In this document: one piece after another, positions 20,610 through 31,940 of the stretch
Layout: each line of letters begins with the position of its first letter
Numbering within the stretch: the stretch's first letter is position 1
Origin: Chinchilla lanigera
Lineage: Eukaryota; Chordata; Mammalia; Rodentia; Chinchillidae
DNA: 64,000 nucleotides
NCBI RefSeq assembly: GCF_000276665.1
Contig: NW_004955433.1
Location: 12,688,059-12,752,058, forward strand
Direction of reading: 5' to 3'
Made by a program: the position numbers and the translations under genes
Notes under the pieces: generated by a model
The model's database searches: none
What the model was told of the DNA's origin: nothing
What the model saw: the letters and a program-made list of their open reading frames with translations, nothing else

Positions 20610-22769
20610 GCCTAAACAAAAGCAGAGGTTAATTCTTTATCCTTCAAGGGGAAAAAAGATCCAGCAACAGACAGTCCAGGGCCGGTGTAGTATCTCCACC
20701 TTTTCATTCCATCATCTTCAGTCCTAAATCTATTCCCAATGTTGCTTGATGCTCTGAAATCGCTCCTGGCGCTCTGCTCATCATGTTCACATGCTGGGTG
20801 TGAAGGAAGAGGAAGGGGAGAGGGAAAATCTTCTCTCAATTGAGGCAGTCTCTGGTAATTCCTAGAAACTGCACTTCTACCACCAAAATTCCCACTGAAA
20901 TCTCATGGGTCATCTTGAAGGCAGGGAGGCAAGAAATACATGATTTTATCTGAACATTTTACTGCCCAATAAAGAAAAATTATGTAGATCATGAGAAAGA
21001 ACAGAAGGGACCTCTGGTGGGCATCTAGGCCCTCCCACATGGCCACACTCTTTATTTATCCTTCCAACAACCTGGTAAATGTGATTATCTTCCCCACTAT
21101 GCAAAGAAAGAACATGACCTTTGGAGAGAGCAAGATCTTGTGGCTAGAAGGAGCTAATCACCTTTGGCTGAACTGCTTCCTTTTCTCACCCTGACCCCTG
21201 CCTTGCCTGAAGCAGCAGCAGGGTGAGCATGGCCTTCCACAGTCTCCCCTCTTCCCAACCCCAAAGACTTACCCACCCTTTCCACGGAGCCAGAAAAGCT
21301 CCCAGGTTTGATGAAGGTGGAAGCTGAGACCTGCAGAGCCCAGCAAGCCCCTTGCCCTCCCAGAGGTAAATAGTGAAACTTAATTAGCAGGTTGTGCCTG
21401 CCAGGCGGGTAATCCACAGGCTTTGCCAGGCATCTGTCTGTAGCGCTTGGGGGAATTTACCAGCTCCTTTCCACGTGGGTGCTACAGCTCCAGTCTGCGT
21501 GATCCCCTATGGGGCTTTCTCAGAGGTGAGTGCTGGGTGGGGCTTCCTTTCCAGACTGCATCCACGCCTTGCTTTGGAACAAATGTCTCTGTCCTACATC
21601 CTTCAGAGAGTCCATGGTTGACTTCAGACAATATGGCAATTCAGGCTGCTGACAACCACAGGCTTCTCTCCTTGTCATATCTGTATATTTCCAGACAGCA
21701 TATCAGAATTGGGGGCTGATATGGGAAAAGACATCAATTCCAGAAACACAGAGAATGAATTAGATGGAGCCTGAGTTTAGGTGGAGGGCCAAAGGAAGCC
21801 TGAGAAGTATGCACTGTTCTGTGCGCCACCTCCTTTGGAAGTTCTCTCCTGCCCTCTTTGCCTTTGACTAATATTTCAGCTTGGAAACTGCTTCTTTGAC
21901 TTAACCATTATCCTGCCTTTGGAGTTACCATTGCCCCTTTCCTAAAACATAGTGTCCAGAGACATGGTGTCCTTTTTCTGAATAGGAAAACTTGAGCTCC
22001 ACAGTTTCTGGAAGGAGGGAAAGAAAGAGAGACAGGGCCACCAGGTGGAAGGGGCATGGTAGACTTGAGTGAACAAATAAACAGTCCAGCTCAAGGTGTC
22101 CCATATCTGTCATCAGCTTTATAAAAGATGGAGATGCCTGACTTACGGGTACTGACTCTTCTAAGCTTTAGGGACTTGTTTCTAACTAGGGCCAGCTCTG
22201 CATTTGGGACTAGTGGTGCCCCCCTGCTGCATTTCCTCTAGTCTCTCAAACTACACCGAGGGAGCTCAGCAGGGAAGTGGCAGGCCAGCACAAATATGGG
22301 TGGGGCCTTGCTGCCTCTGCAGGGTGCATCAGTACTAAGAAGGTCCAGCATAGACTGAAGACTGAAGGGAGGTACATGGGGTACGTGGCAGTCCAGTTTC
22401 TTCCTGCAGGTATCCACCTCACCTCTTCCTGCCCAAGTGGGACTCAGATGTCTCAAGGAGACCCAGTGTTCTGCATAGCTAATCAGGCTCAGTAGCTCCC
22501 ATGGGCCAAAATTCCCTTCCATGCAGTCCACCAAGGCCAGGCCCCAGGAACAACACTTGTCTCAGGCTGGCCCACAAGCTAAAGGGAGGACAGGCTACAT
22601 CAGCACTCAAGGCCTCTTTGGGCTGGGCCTGCTTCCTCTCTGTCCTGTGACTCTAATTCCCATTCCCATTCTGCCACCTCTGCTCTGGCTACCTGGGCCC
22701 CTCTGTTATCTTGAGCTTGGAGAAAATAAAGTGACCCTCTAAGAGTCCACATTTCTGGTTACTCAGTCA
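20610..22769. other. Unique sequence, possible regulatory DNA
   Basis: No gene or clear repeat. 21365-21470 has few repeat features and contains homeodomain-like taattag (21381-21387) and bicoid-type taatcc (21410-21415) sites. Confidence 0.35.
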
Positions 22770-23250
22770 AGCATTAATCTGGGTGTTGCTGTGAAAGGAT
22801 TTTGCAGATGGAGTTGAAGTCCCAAGTCAGGTGCTTCTCTGAGTGTGTCTACTTGATGGCAGGGGTGCTTTAAAACAGAGAGTTCGCCCTCACTGGATGC
22901 AGAAGGGGAAGCCAGAGAGACCCACTGGCAGGGGAGAAAGCAAATGTCCATACCATCAACTACTGATGGAAAGACCCCAGCTGATAGCTGGCAGAAAATT
23001 GAGGACCTCAATCCTGTGGCCACACACAAATGAATTTTACCAACAATTGGAGAGCTGGGAGAGGACCTTGAGGCTGACTGAGATCTCTAGCCCCAAGTAG
23101 CACCTCAGTTTTAGCCAGTGAAACTCTGAGGAAAGACCATAGTCATGGCAGGCCCAGACTTGTGAGTTTCAGACCTGTGGACTGATAAATGAGTGTTACT
23201 TTAATCTGCTGCATTTGTGATCATTTTTTTCCACAATAATAGGAAATCAT
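22770..23250 (+). repeat. Old LTR-like interspersed repeat
   Basis: It begins 'cattaatctgggtgttgctg' and 'ggattttgcagatggagttg' and ends near 'gactgataaatgagtgttac' and 'ataataggaaatcatac'. That layout is common in old mammalian MLT-type LTRs, but I cannot name the family with confidence. Confidence 0.45.
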
Positions 23251-24394
23251 ACTTTCTACCTGGGATCTCTCTCTCTTCCACATATAGGCCCTGCCCTCCT
23301 TGGTCCTGGGCCTCTGTCCAGAATGAATCTCCATCTTCACATGCTCAACTTGCAGGAAATTCAGGTCCTATGGCATACTGTGCGGTTTCCCCAAGCCCAC
23401 CCCAACGCAGAATCTCCCTCTAGCCATCGCCATATCTTCACCACAGCCTGTGCTATTATCACCGTGTTGGGTAAATCATCAAGGTCAAGACACATCATGT
23501 ATTTCCTCTCTGTCTGCACCCTCAGTCCAAATGAGGTGAAGCCCTTCAGCACTCATATCACCTGTCCCTGTCACTGAAGCCTACAGGGAGTTATTGCCAC
23601 CCCTGGGTCTCTCATATGTTGCATCTTGTTCTGTGGTAGAGGGTCCCTCCTCTTTTGAGATGGCTTGTCTGTCACCATCTGTAGGAGTGTAGTGGTTCCT
23701 CCAGGGCAGGAAGCCACACATCACACATTCAATTTTCTAGGCTGGATACAGTGCCTAACATCACAAGCCACCCCACAACTGGCTGAATGAGGGAAGGAGT
23801 TCTTGCTTTACCCAAGTGGACCGCTTGTGTATGGAAATCCAGTTCATGGGGCCTGGGACAGGACTTGACCACAGATTCCCGCCAAGCCATGATCATGGGC
23901 CTATGGGGCACATTCTCACCTCCTTTCTTTGAGCCAATGGGCAGCAAAGATAGCTCCTGCACAGCCACAGGGGGAGCTGGCAAGGGTGCAGTCCTGAGGA
24001 GGTGGTTCTGCCCTCACTTTCTGGGGCTCTGTTTGTGAGACAAGTCTTGGGACTTACCCACCTCTCTTTCTTGGGCTTCAGGACTATTTGCCTAGGTCCA
24101 CAAGTGGTAACACCACCCTCAGCCCAATCCTCTGGGCATTGGGCAGGATTAGAGAAGCCTGTGTGTAGGACACTAACCCTGGACATGCTTGGCTCACTGA
24201 AAAGAATGTCCAGTGGGGCTCCTGCCTTCCTAAGGGGCAGGCCCTCAAGGTGATCAGTGTTCTGGAGATTGAAGAGGCTGGCATCTATCAGCTGTGGCAC
24301 AAGCAGCTGAAGATGGTCTTCTCTGGATGCACAATGATCCCTTGAGTTGACATGTTCACAGCTCAGGCATTCTCTGTGTATACCAAGGTGCTGA
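23251..24394. other. Unique sequence, no gene seen
   Basis: A 214-codon minus-strand open frame covers 23893-24537, but its first 40 codons are read from a reversed MIR. No domain is recognisable. Confidence 0.4.
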
Positions 24395-24575
24395 GGAGAT
24401 TCTTGGGCTAATCCATTAACTTTTCTGGGCTTCAGGTTATTTGATAATAAATAAGAAATTTGTAGTGATTTCTTCATAGGGCTAACAAGAGGATTAAATG
24501 AGGCAGTGCATGTGAGGGTTAAGTGTATGCCCACCATATAGAAAATACTAGATGAATATCAGCTACCATTGTTAT
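24395..24575 (+). repeat. MIR SINE fragment
   Basis: Contains 'ttctgggcttcaggttattt', 'gaggattaaatgaggcagtg' and a tail near 'atatagaaaatactagatg'. Confidence 0.65.
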
Positions 24576-26167
24576 TCTAAGGATGTGTCTCCTACATCTG
24601 CTGCAGAGTTTTGCATTTGCCAATTCAGTCTGGACAAGAGGTCCAGGAGTGATATTTCTTGAACAAGGCAGAGGGAGGATGAATCCCTGAATGAGTCTTC
24701 ATAAAGATTATGAGGGTTACAGGCTAAAAAGAGATGAGTTTGAGGCCAAGGATTTTCCTGCTCATTTCATTGATTTCCTCAAGTTTTCCAGGTCTCTTGC
24801 AGTAAGTAGGACCTGGCCAATGGGCTGCAGGCAGAAGTGGGGAATGTTACTTCTACCAGAGCATTTTAAAGATGTTACCTGAGCAACCGGAGTTGTCCCT
24901 TCAGTGACTATGGATTCCCTGTGTTGACACAAGGAAAGCTGCCTGGACCACTGAATCACTGCACAGAGATTACATGTTCTGGGGAGATGCTTTACTGGCA
25001 CAAGACTTTTCAAGGCCCACAAATGAACTCCTGTTGGGCAGAGATGTGGTAGCCTAGCTTATTGATTATTGTAGCCTAGCTTAAGCCACACTGATTAATA
25101 GTGTGGCTGAACCATTTGGCAACAAACTGGTAATCAGCCCATAGATGCGACAGTTAGTCAGATGTTGAAGGTCTTTTTAAGTACAATAATGCATTGAGAG
25201 AATATTTTGATAGGCAGACTCTTAAGAAGAGCCACGTTTGTATTTAATGGAGCCTGTTTAGCACCAAACTCCAAGGATTGGGCTAAGAATGGTGAAGGCT
25301 ATGACCTTGTACAGGGAGGGTTGCGAGGTAGGGTCACTCATAGTCAGTCCCAAAGGAGGTCTTCACTGCTGGAAGGAGAAAAATGAGCATCTTTATACCA
25401 TCCACCAGGAGCAGAAGTCAGTACGTTTCCACCTAGTACTCCCTGGACTGCAGTGCTACCAATTGCTGATGATGAGATAGGGCACACCCACATAAGACAA
25501 GCTACATGAAGTGGACAGATTATTTACTAATGGGTAGCAAGGACCAAAAAAGACTAGGACACATTATGAGTCAGTCCCCCAAGACTCAAGACAGCTGCCT
25601 AAGTTTGAGGATGAAGTCTCAATTCTGGACCACAGTGGAAGGATCCTTGAGTTATACACCACAAGGGCAACATGATTGACTAGGCAAAGATTTCTGAGAA
25701 TCCAGTTTCCAGGAAAGATAAGATCAAAGCCTGGACTGTCCTGGGCAGTTTTTTCCCAATTTAAGATGTTACCTTCCCTAGGAAGAACAGGAACAAAGTC
25801 TGGGAAGTCCCAGGAAGATCCTCTATACTCAGGATGTGTCATTCTAGCACATTCTACAGTTATTCTGAGAATTTCATGCAAGAATGAAAGGGTGGAGCAA
25901 TCACGTCATCCAAAACTATCTGTGAACCATTCAGCATGGTTCAAGAGATCAGAAAATGGAAGGAGAACCTGACAGATTAGAAGTAGAAGCAGTCAAACAC
26001 CCACCGAGAAGACTGAATGTGGCAGAAAATGTTTCTTCATGGGCAGGAACAGCAATGACACAATACTCACACATCACAAACTACATGAGCAACACCCTCG
26101 ATCTTCGGTGTGTTTTCTCAGATCATGGATGACACCCCTGTCTTCACTTTCTATTCACCAGAGTGAC
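24576..26167. other. Unique sequence, no gene seen
   Basis: No recognisable gene or repeat family. A 13-bp direct repeat gtagcctagctta occurs at 25049-25061 and 25071-25083. Confidence 0.4.
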
Positions 26168-26554
26168 TGTTATGTATGGTTGAATCTTAAATGTCTCCCA
26201 AAAGCTCATGCATCAAAGGATTGGCACACAATGCAGTCGTATTCAGAGGTGAGGCTGTTGGGAGATAATTGGATCATGAAGATTCTTACCTGATCAGTGT
26301 ATTAATTTGCTGATTGATCATACCTGAATGGGTTTTGTATGAACTTTCTCTCTGGTTCCAGTCTCCAAGAGGTGAGCAGCCTTTATTCTACCATGTGCTT
26401 CAATCATGGTGTTTTGCTTCACCACAGGCCCAACGGGATGACGTTAAGCAATCCTGGACTAACATCTCTGAAACCAGTAGTCAAAACGAGCTTTTTCTTC
26501 TCTAATTTGATTCCTCTCAGGTATTTTGTCATAGTGATGGAAAATTGACTAACA
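26168..26554 (+). mobile_element. MaLR-like (MST-type) solo LTR
   Basis: Starts 'tgttatgtatggttgaatc' with 'aaaagctcatgcatc', and continues 'aggtgaggctgttgggagat'. Near the end are 'cttcaccacaggccc' and 'gatggaaaattgactaaca'. About 387 bp with no internal coding region. A matching target duplication is not seen. Confidence 0.75.
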
Positions 26555-27924
26555 TATGGGCAGAGTAAAACAAAGGCTGTCCCTATACCCTTTTCTAAAG
26601 AACACGATCTCTCTTTACAATCTGAGAGGAAGAGAGGAAAAGAGGCAACCTTGAGCTCCAGCTGGCATTCTGCTGCATAACTCCTATTACCAAGGGGCCA
26701 TTCAAGACCTGGTCTTGGCATTCAGGCTAGGTCCTTCCCTGAAGCCAGGCAGCAAGGGAGCTCTTTGCTGTGGCCACCAGCCAAGCACAGCTCATTTGTT
26801 TCAGAATCTTAACAACAAACACACAAACCCCCAGACCCGTGGGCCTCTGTCTCCCTCCTCCCATGGCTGAGGAGGGAAGCAGCAAGGGGCTGAGATTATT
26901 GAAATGCTATTTTAAACTCCAAGTCCATGTTAACCAAAACCTTGAGGCAGATTAAACACAACCTTTGGGCCACAGGGCACCAGCTCAAAAAGGCAAACAG
27001 CTTCTACCCACTCAGCAGCTCCAGGCTTGTTTATTGGTTTGAAAGTCCTTACAGGGCCGCCAAGCAGAGGGTTGAGTGGGGGAAACTTTAATATCTAAAG
27101 GGAGAGATCAAAAGCAGTTGACATTTCTGGCAGAGAGCAAGCACGTATGTATCTTTATATGTATAATGTTATAGCTGAGCAGAGGGAAAAGGTGTTTCTT
27201 CTCTGGGTTAAATCAAATCAGCCCACATGTTCTTGATCTTGGCTGTGTTGTCTTATAATCCAACCAAATTTAACTGACATTGAACATTTCTGATCTGAAC
27301 AGTTAACATGGAAATTTGCCCCAAATAACTTTATATACAGTCTGAACATGAACTTGGCTTAATCATCAGAAATGATGGGAAAAGGTCGCTCCTCATCCAT
27401 TCCAGGGAGCCAGACAGAGGGCTGGCTTTCCAGTTCATCATCTTTCTCTCTGCTGATGAGATTGCTGCAGAGTGTGCTCCACATCTGATCATGTGAGTTC
27501 CACATCTGATCATGTGAGTTCCACATCTGACTCTGGGGCCCTGTAATTTGTTCCTGGCTATTCCAAAGAAGAGAAATGACCTTGACTTGTCAGTTGGAGC
27601 TATGAAGATCCCTGGAAAGTATCACTGGGATTTATCTACCCTGAGATTCCTGGTAGCTTGGGTACAGGAGTTTCAGTGTTGTGGGAATAAAAGTCAGAAA
27701 TACCCTTGGACAGTAGAGAAGACACCATCTTAACAGCTTGGGCAGTGCCTGGCACACAGCAGGTGCTTGATTCCACTGGTGGAACCAATTTTGCATAACT
27801 GGTTCCTCAATATCCATCTCTTCCTCAGCTTCCTTGCAAACTCTAATACTGTTTTAGTTCTAGAGGCATCATGTCCTCTCTTAGCAGATGGAATGCAATG
27901 GATAGCAGCGAGGCTTGACAATCC
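26555..27924. other. Unique sequence, possible regulatory DNA
   Basis: No gene seen. A TCF/LEF-like agatcaaaag lies at 27105-27114 within a repeat-free block. A 21-bp unit is tandemly duplicated at 27481-27522. A possible MIR tail lies at 27740-27775. Confidence 0.35.
27481..27530. repeat. 21-bp tandem duplication
   Basis: Two identical 21-bp units at 27481-27501 and 27502-27522 are followed by an 8-bp partial third copy. Each unit contains tgatca. Confidence 0.95.
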
Positions 27925-27937
27925 TAGCTTCTATTTT

Positions 27938-28071
27938 CTTTTTTTTTTTTTTTTTTGAGACAAGGTCTCACTAATTAGTGATCTAGAAGGCTGACCTTGA
28001 TGTTATGGTGATCCTCCTGCCTTAGCCACCCAAGTGCTGGGATTACAGGCATGTGCCACCATGCCCAGCCT
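27938..28071 (-). mobile_element. B1 SINE, antisense
   Basis: A T-rich start then 'gagacaaggtctcac' and 'gtgctgggattacaggcatg' in reverse B1 order. Flanking repeats tagcttctatttt (27925-27937) and tagcctctatttt (28072-28084) match at 12 of 13 positions. B1 derives from 7SL RNA. Confidence 0.88.
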
Positions 28072-28084
28072 TAGCCTCTATTTT

Positions 28085-28788
28085 GCTATGTAGCCAGGAA
28101 AGGGCCTATTACCTTATTCTTGCCAGTGAGCCATGAGCAGAATTCTGTTGAAGGGGCTTGTGGAAAGATTCTATTTTCTTGCTTCAAGGGGACAGAGGGG
28201 CTCATAATGTCTACTTCTTCCCCCTCTCCTATCCTTCTCCCTTCATTAATGACTTACTCTGACAGAGCTGGATAATTGTCACCCAAGTTCATGCCTTTCA
28301 CTTGGAAGTAGAGAGTTGTCCTTGGGAAGCAATTGCTTTGGCATTTTGCATCTAGATTTGGCAACATCAGCAATCGCCCCCCATGAAATGTGAAAGGATG
28401 TGACACAGGTTAGAGAAGTTTGTGTGCCTGCTCCTTGTCTTTCATTTCACCAGGTGGCTCTAGTTGTCAGAGGTAAGGCCTTAGGGCATCAGCACAGTCA
28501 AAGATGGAAGGAATCTAGTCCCCAGAGCACCATGGAGAGGATAGTACCCTGTAGGATGGTTGAGACAAATACATAAAGCAATGAGCAGAATTACATAGTA
28601 AGTGCTCATTGTCTGTTAACTGACAGACAATGCTATCACTCATGAATCTGGGGTGGGTTCAATGATCCCCAAAGTTCCATTCAGCCTTGAGGTGTCAAGA
28701 TTATTGATGTGGCTTAGATTTTGAATAGAAAGAGCAGAAAGATGTTATGTGTGAGGAGTTGACATATGTCTAATAGAGACAAAAATAG
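28085..28788. other. Unique sequence, no gene seen
   Basis: No gene. A weak forward MIR tail resembling 'acatagtaagtgctcattg' lies at 28590-28612. Confidence 0.4.
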
Positions 28789-29211
28789 TGTACTAGTCTG
28801 TGTCCTGCTGCTGAAACAAAACATCTGAGGCTGGACAATTTTATAAAGGAAAGAATTCACTTAGCTCTCAGATGTGGAACTCCAGAGCCTGGCATCTGCT
28901 AAGCTCTGGTGAGGCCCTCCTGGCCAGCTCTGGGTGGTATCATGGCAGGAGCCTGTGTGAGAAGGAAGATGCCATGGTGGGACAGGAAACCAGAGAGAAG
29001 GGAGTTACCAATCCTACTCTTTCAAAGCAACCTTTTCTCTTAGAGACCCTTCAGAACTTTCTCATAGAGCCCCTGCTTCCCCTCTGGAAGCAGCTCCTGA
29101 AATATTCTACTTACCTTGCTGGGCCCACCTCTAAACAGTTCGATCTACCTCCAAAATTGCCTTGCTGGGGGCCAAACTTCCAACGGTTGGGGATGCACTC
29201 AAACCACAGCT
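28789..29211 (-). mobile_element. MaLR-like (MST/THE1-type) solo LTR, reverse
   Basis: The left end reads 'tgtactagtctgtgtcctgc' with 'ctgaggctggacaattt', the classic reverse MaLR 3' end. The right end reads 'gcactcaaaccacagc'. About 423 bp. An apparent 113-codon plus frame across it is not a gene. Confidence 0.75.
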
Positions 29212-29544
29212 GAAACACAGTGAATACCTATGAGGAGATGCATGGCTAGAGGATGAGGCCACAGCTTCCTTCCTACTGACTTCTCCATCTTTGACTCACA
29301 CAACAGACTCTGGAGTGACCTCATTGACTGGAACTCAGATCCCACATTCTGTAATCAATCTTTCCTCCTCCTTGTTGCCTAATTCACACCATGAAAGGAT
29401 GCTTTTGTCAAGCATTACTGCTGTCTTCTTATACCCAGAGGGTGAGATGAGAAGTAGTGTTTGAGGAATTTTAGACAAATTCTCATCTGTCATTGCAGTG
29501 GGGTGATACCTCCTCTCTGAGCAAGAACCTCAGTGAGGAATCAG
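29212..29544. other. Unique sequence, no gene seen
   Basis: No gene or repeat recognised. Confidence 0.35.
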
Positions 29545-29740
29545 GAGTACAGCATTCCAGTCCTGACTTCTTCCATGGCTCTTCCCAGGTCTCAGTTTCC
29601 CAATCTGTAAGATAGGATAGTAAGATTTCCTGCTTAGGCAGATTGATTGAAGCAAGGTATGAATAAATTCACATACGAAAAATCCCTAGGGCTATGCTTA
29701 GTGCACAGTAAGCACTTGATAATTGTTAGCTATACTTAAT
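29545..29740 (+). repeat. MIR SINE
   Basis: Has 'caggtctcagtttcccaatc', 'ctgtaagataggatagtaag' and the tail 'gtgcacagtaagcacttgat'. It is one of the better preserved MIRs in the window. Confidence 0.75.
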
Positions 29741-30265
29741 ATTATTGATTTTGTCAGTGGGTGCTCACCATGGGCAGGCCTTCAGGAGAAAGATGCAAAG
29801 ACTACTACAACTCAGTCCTGGCCTGGAGTATCTTTTAGTCAATCAAGACAGATGTACATATGCTAATGATTACAAAAGAGTACAGGGAAAGCTCTGGTGA
29901 GGAGCAGTAACTCTGCCTGTCTTGGCATCAGGGTTGAATGGAGCTGTACGAAAAGAGCTGGAATAGATAACTCCAAAGGTTTCACCCAGATACCTTCGGG
30001 CAGCCTCCCTAGCAGCAGAGCCTGCAGCAACAATTTGGGCAATTTTTTTCCTCAGAAGAAAGAGGGAGGGAAGTAAGGTAGGGAATGGGAGGGAGTTAAG
30101 CAGGAATGAAGTCTCAGATGGTATCTAATGCAGCCTGACCCAATGGCAAAGCCCAGAGCATGAACCACACCCCAGGGTTGTGGAGGTCAGGTGTGCAGAC
30201 TTCTGTCCTGCCATCAGTCAGTCATTGGCTGAAGGCACTCTGAAAGACTGAGGAGCATCTTATTC
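29741..30265. other. Unique sequence, no gene seen
   Basis: No gene or repeat recognised. 30050-30120 is purine-rich. Confidence 0.35.
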
Positions 30266-30626
30266 TGTTTAATTGCCATAATAGGATACCCGAAGTTGGG
30301 TAATTTATTTTGATGTAAGGGTGTTTTTTTTCCAGTTCATGGTTCTGGAGACTGAGAAGTCCCAGACTGAGCAGCTGCATCTGGTGAGTCTCATGCTACT
30401 CATGACGGCAAATGAAATTTGGGCAAATAGGTGCATGTCCGAGAGAGAGAAGGGGACTGAACTCCCATGATAGCCAGCCCATTGCCAGGAGAAAAGCATT
30501 AGTCCATCACAAGTGCCCCATCCCATGATCCTAGCTGTCCCACTAGCTCCACCTCCCAACTCTGTTGCATTGGTAGTCAACTTGGAACATGAGTTTTGGG
30601 GTACCCACCCCCTTCACATCTTATCA
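30266..30626 (-). mobile_element. MaLR-like solo LTR, reverse
   Basis: Contains 'ccagttcatggttctggaga', 'agtcccagactgagcag' and 'catctggtgagtctcatgc', the reverse MaLR layout. The end near 'ccttcacatcttatca' is approximate. Confidence 0.7.
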
Positions 30627-31526
30627 GGAAATACAGTATAACCTCTTAGCAAGGGGCTTACAGCCTTTCCAGGACAATTATCCTGAGAAAGAAGTCCTGA
30701 GGAACCATCGGCTGTCAATACATGTGCAGTAACTGAGAGTGGAGAACAACACCTCTGAAGGGGATGTGACGAGAGCACTGAAGTGTCTGCCCTACCCTTC
30801 AGCCTGCCAACTCAGACTGCAAGGCTAGGGTGCTGGCGTCCAGTGCCATCACTTAGATGGCTAGAGTACTTCTCTTGGAAAGCAGATCTGAGGCTGCAGT
30901 GGAGCAGTGGAAGCCACCTGAGCAGCAAAGCTGCACAGGCCAGGGAACTCAGGGCTCAGAAGGCACTCAGGGCTAATCACCACTTCACACCTCCAGACAA
31001 GAGAAGACAGGCCAAAGCCTGTCCAAGGGAGGAAAGGGCACTAGAGGCAGTCTTCCGAAGAGGCAGCAGGTGTGACTTGTCCTTTGACTGCATTCAGCAC
31101 AGGCTGAAGCCTGATGGTGCCCAGTGAAGGGTGTAGAATCAGAGAGAAATGAAGTAAGATCATGCCAGGTAGATAATCAAAGTGTAGGCACTTCTCTTCT
31201 CCAGTCACAGCAAGGGGTGGACACTACCCATCTAAATCCCAGATCCATAGGAATCCCTGCCCCATGGTATCTGCTTGAGGCCTTCTCCACTGCTAGTCTC
31301 CTAGACCAGCCCCCTTTTGCATTCCTTAGTCAGCTTTGCTCATAGGCACATAGCTCAGGTCAAATGGTCTATCCTTCTGTGGACAAGGACTTTTTTTGTT
31401 TTAAGGACTGAACCAGGGTCTTTCATGGGCCTGTACCACCAGACCTGGATGGGCAAGGTCTTCTTACTTCCAGAAAGATGGAGGACTTAGTCACATGACA
31501 TCCAGCCACACAAATTAAAATAAAAA
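30627..31526. other. Unique sequence, no gene seen
   Basis: A 114-codon plus frame (30783-31127) has no recognisable domain. 31385-31450 may be a worn antisense SINE. Confidence 0.35.
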
Positions 31527-31577
31527 AGGATAGGAGATGTAGCTCACTGCAAAGGCATTGGGTTCAATCCCCTGTAG
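31527..31577 (+). repeat. dID-like SINE fragment
   Basis: Reads 'ataggagatgtagctcactg' then 'gcattgggttcaatcccctg', the short dID unit found downstream of B1 in composite SINEs. Its B1 half is missing or unrecognisable. Confidence 0.6.
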
Positions 31578-31794
31578 GGCGCACATATGTGCATGCACAC
31601 ACACACATCACATGAACCCCAGGCTAAGCTGATGCCAGGACACAGGGAGATGAGTTTCAATTAATCAACCTGAAAAGCTGGCAAGAGAGGCAGGAGATAT
31701 GTTCTGCAGTGTGTCTGGCCCACAGGCTAGGCTGCGCATAAAAGGAAGCCCCAGAAGTATTCAGAGAAAGTGGTCTGAGTTGTAGGTGTGGAGA
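31578..31794. other. Short CA-rich run then unique sequence
   Basis: A CA/TG-rich run lies at 31580-31612. Nothing else is recognised. Confidence 0.4.
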
Positions 31795-31940
31795 GATTAG
31801 GAATCTAGCTCCAGACTGGCTGAACCTTGGTGTGTCGAGCAAATCTCTCCTTGTTCTTGAGCCTCAGTTTACACATTTGCACAGTGGAGGGATGACCATG
31901 GTGTTCTTGGAGTTTCCTCCCAGCTCTAAATGTTCTGAAC
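31795..31940 (+). repeat. MIR SINE fragment
   Basis: Has 'gtcgagcaaatctctccttg', 'cttgagcctcagtttacaca' and 'gtggagggatgaccatggtg' in forward MIR order. Confidence 0.65.

Noticed and set aside
23893..24537. 214-codon minus-strand open frame
   Set aside because: Its N-terminal part is translated MIR, and the rest has no domain. Likely chance.
30783..31127. 114-codon plus-strand frame that might be an exon
   Set aside because: No recognisable homology, no clear splice signals that decide boundaries, and no neighbouring exons.
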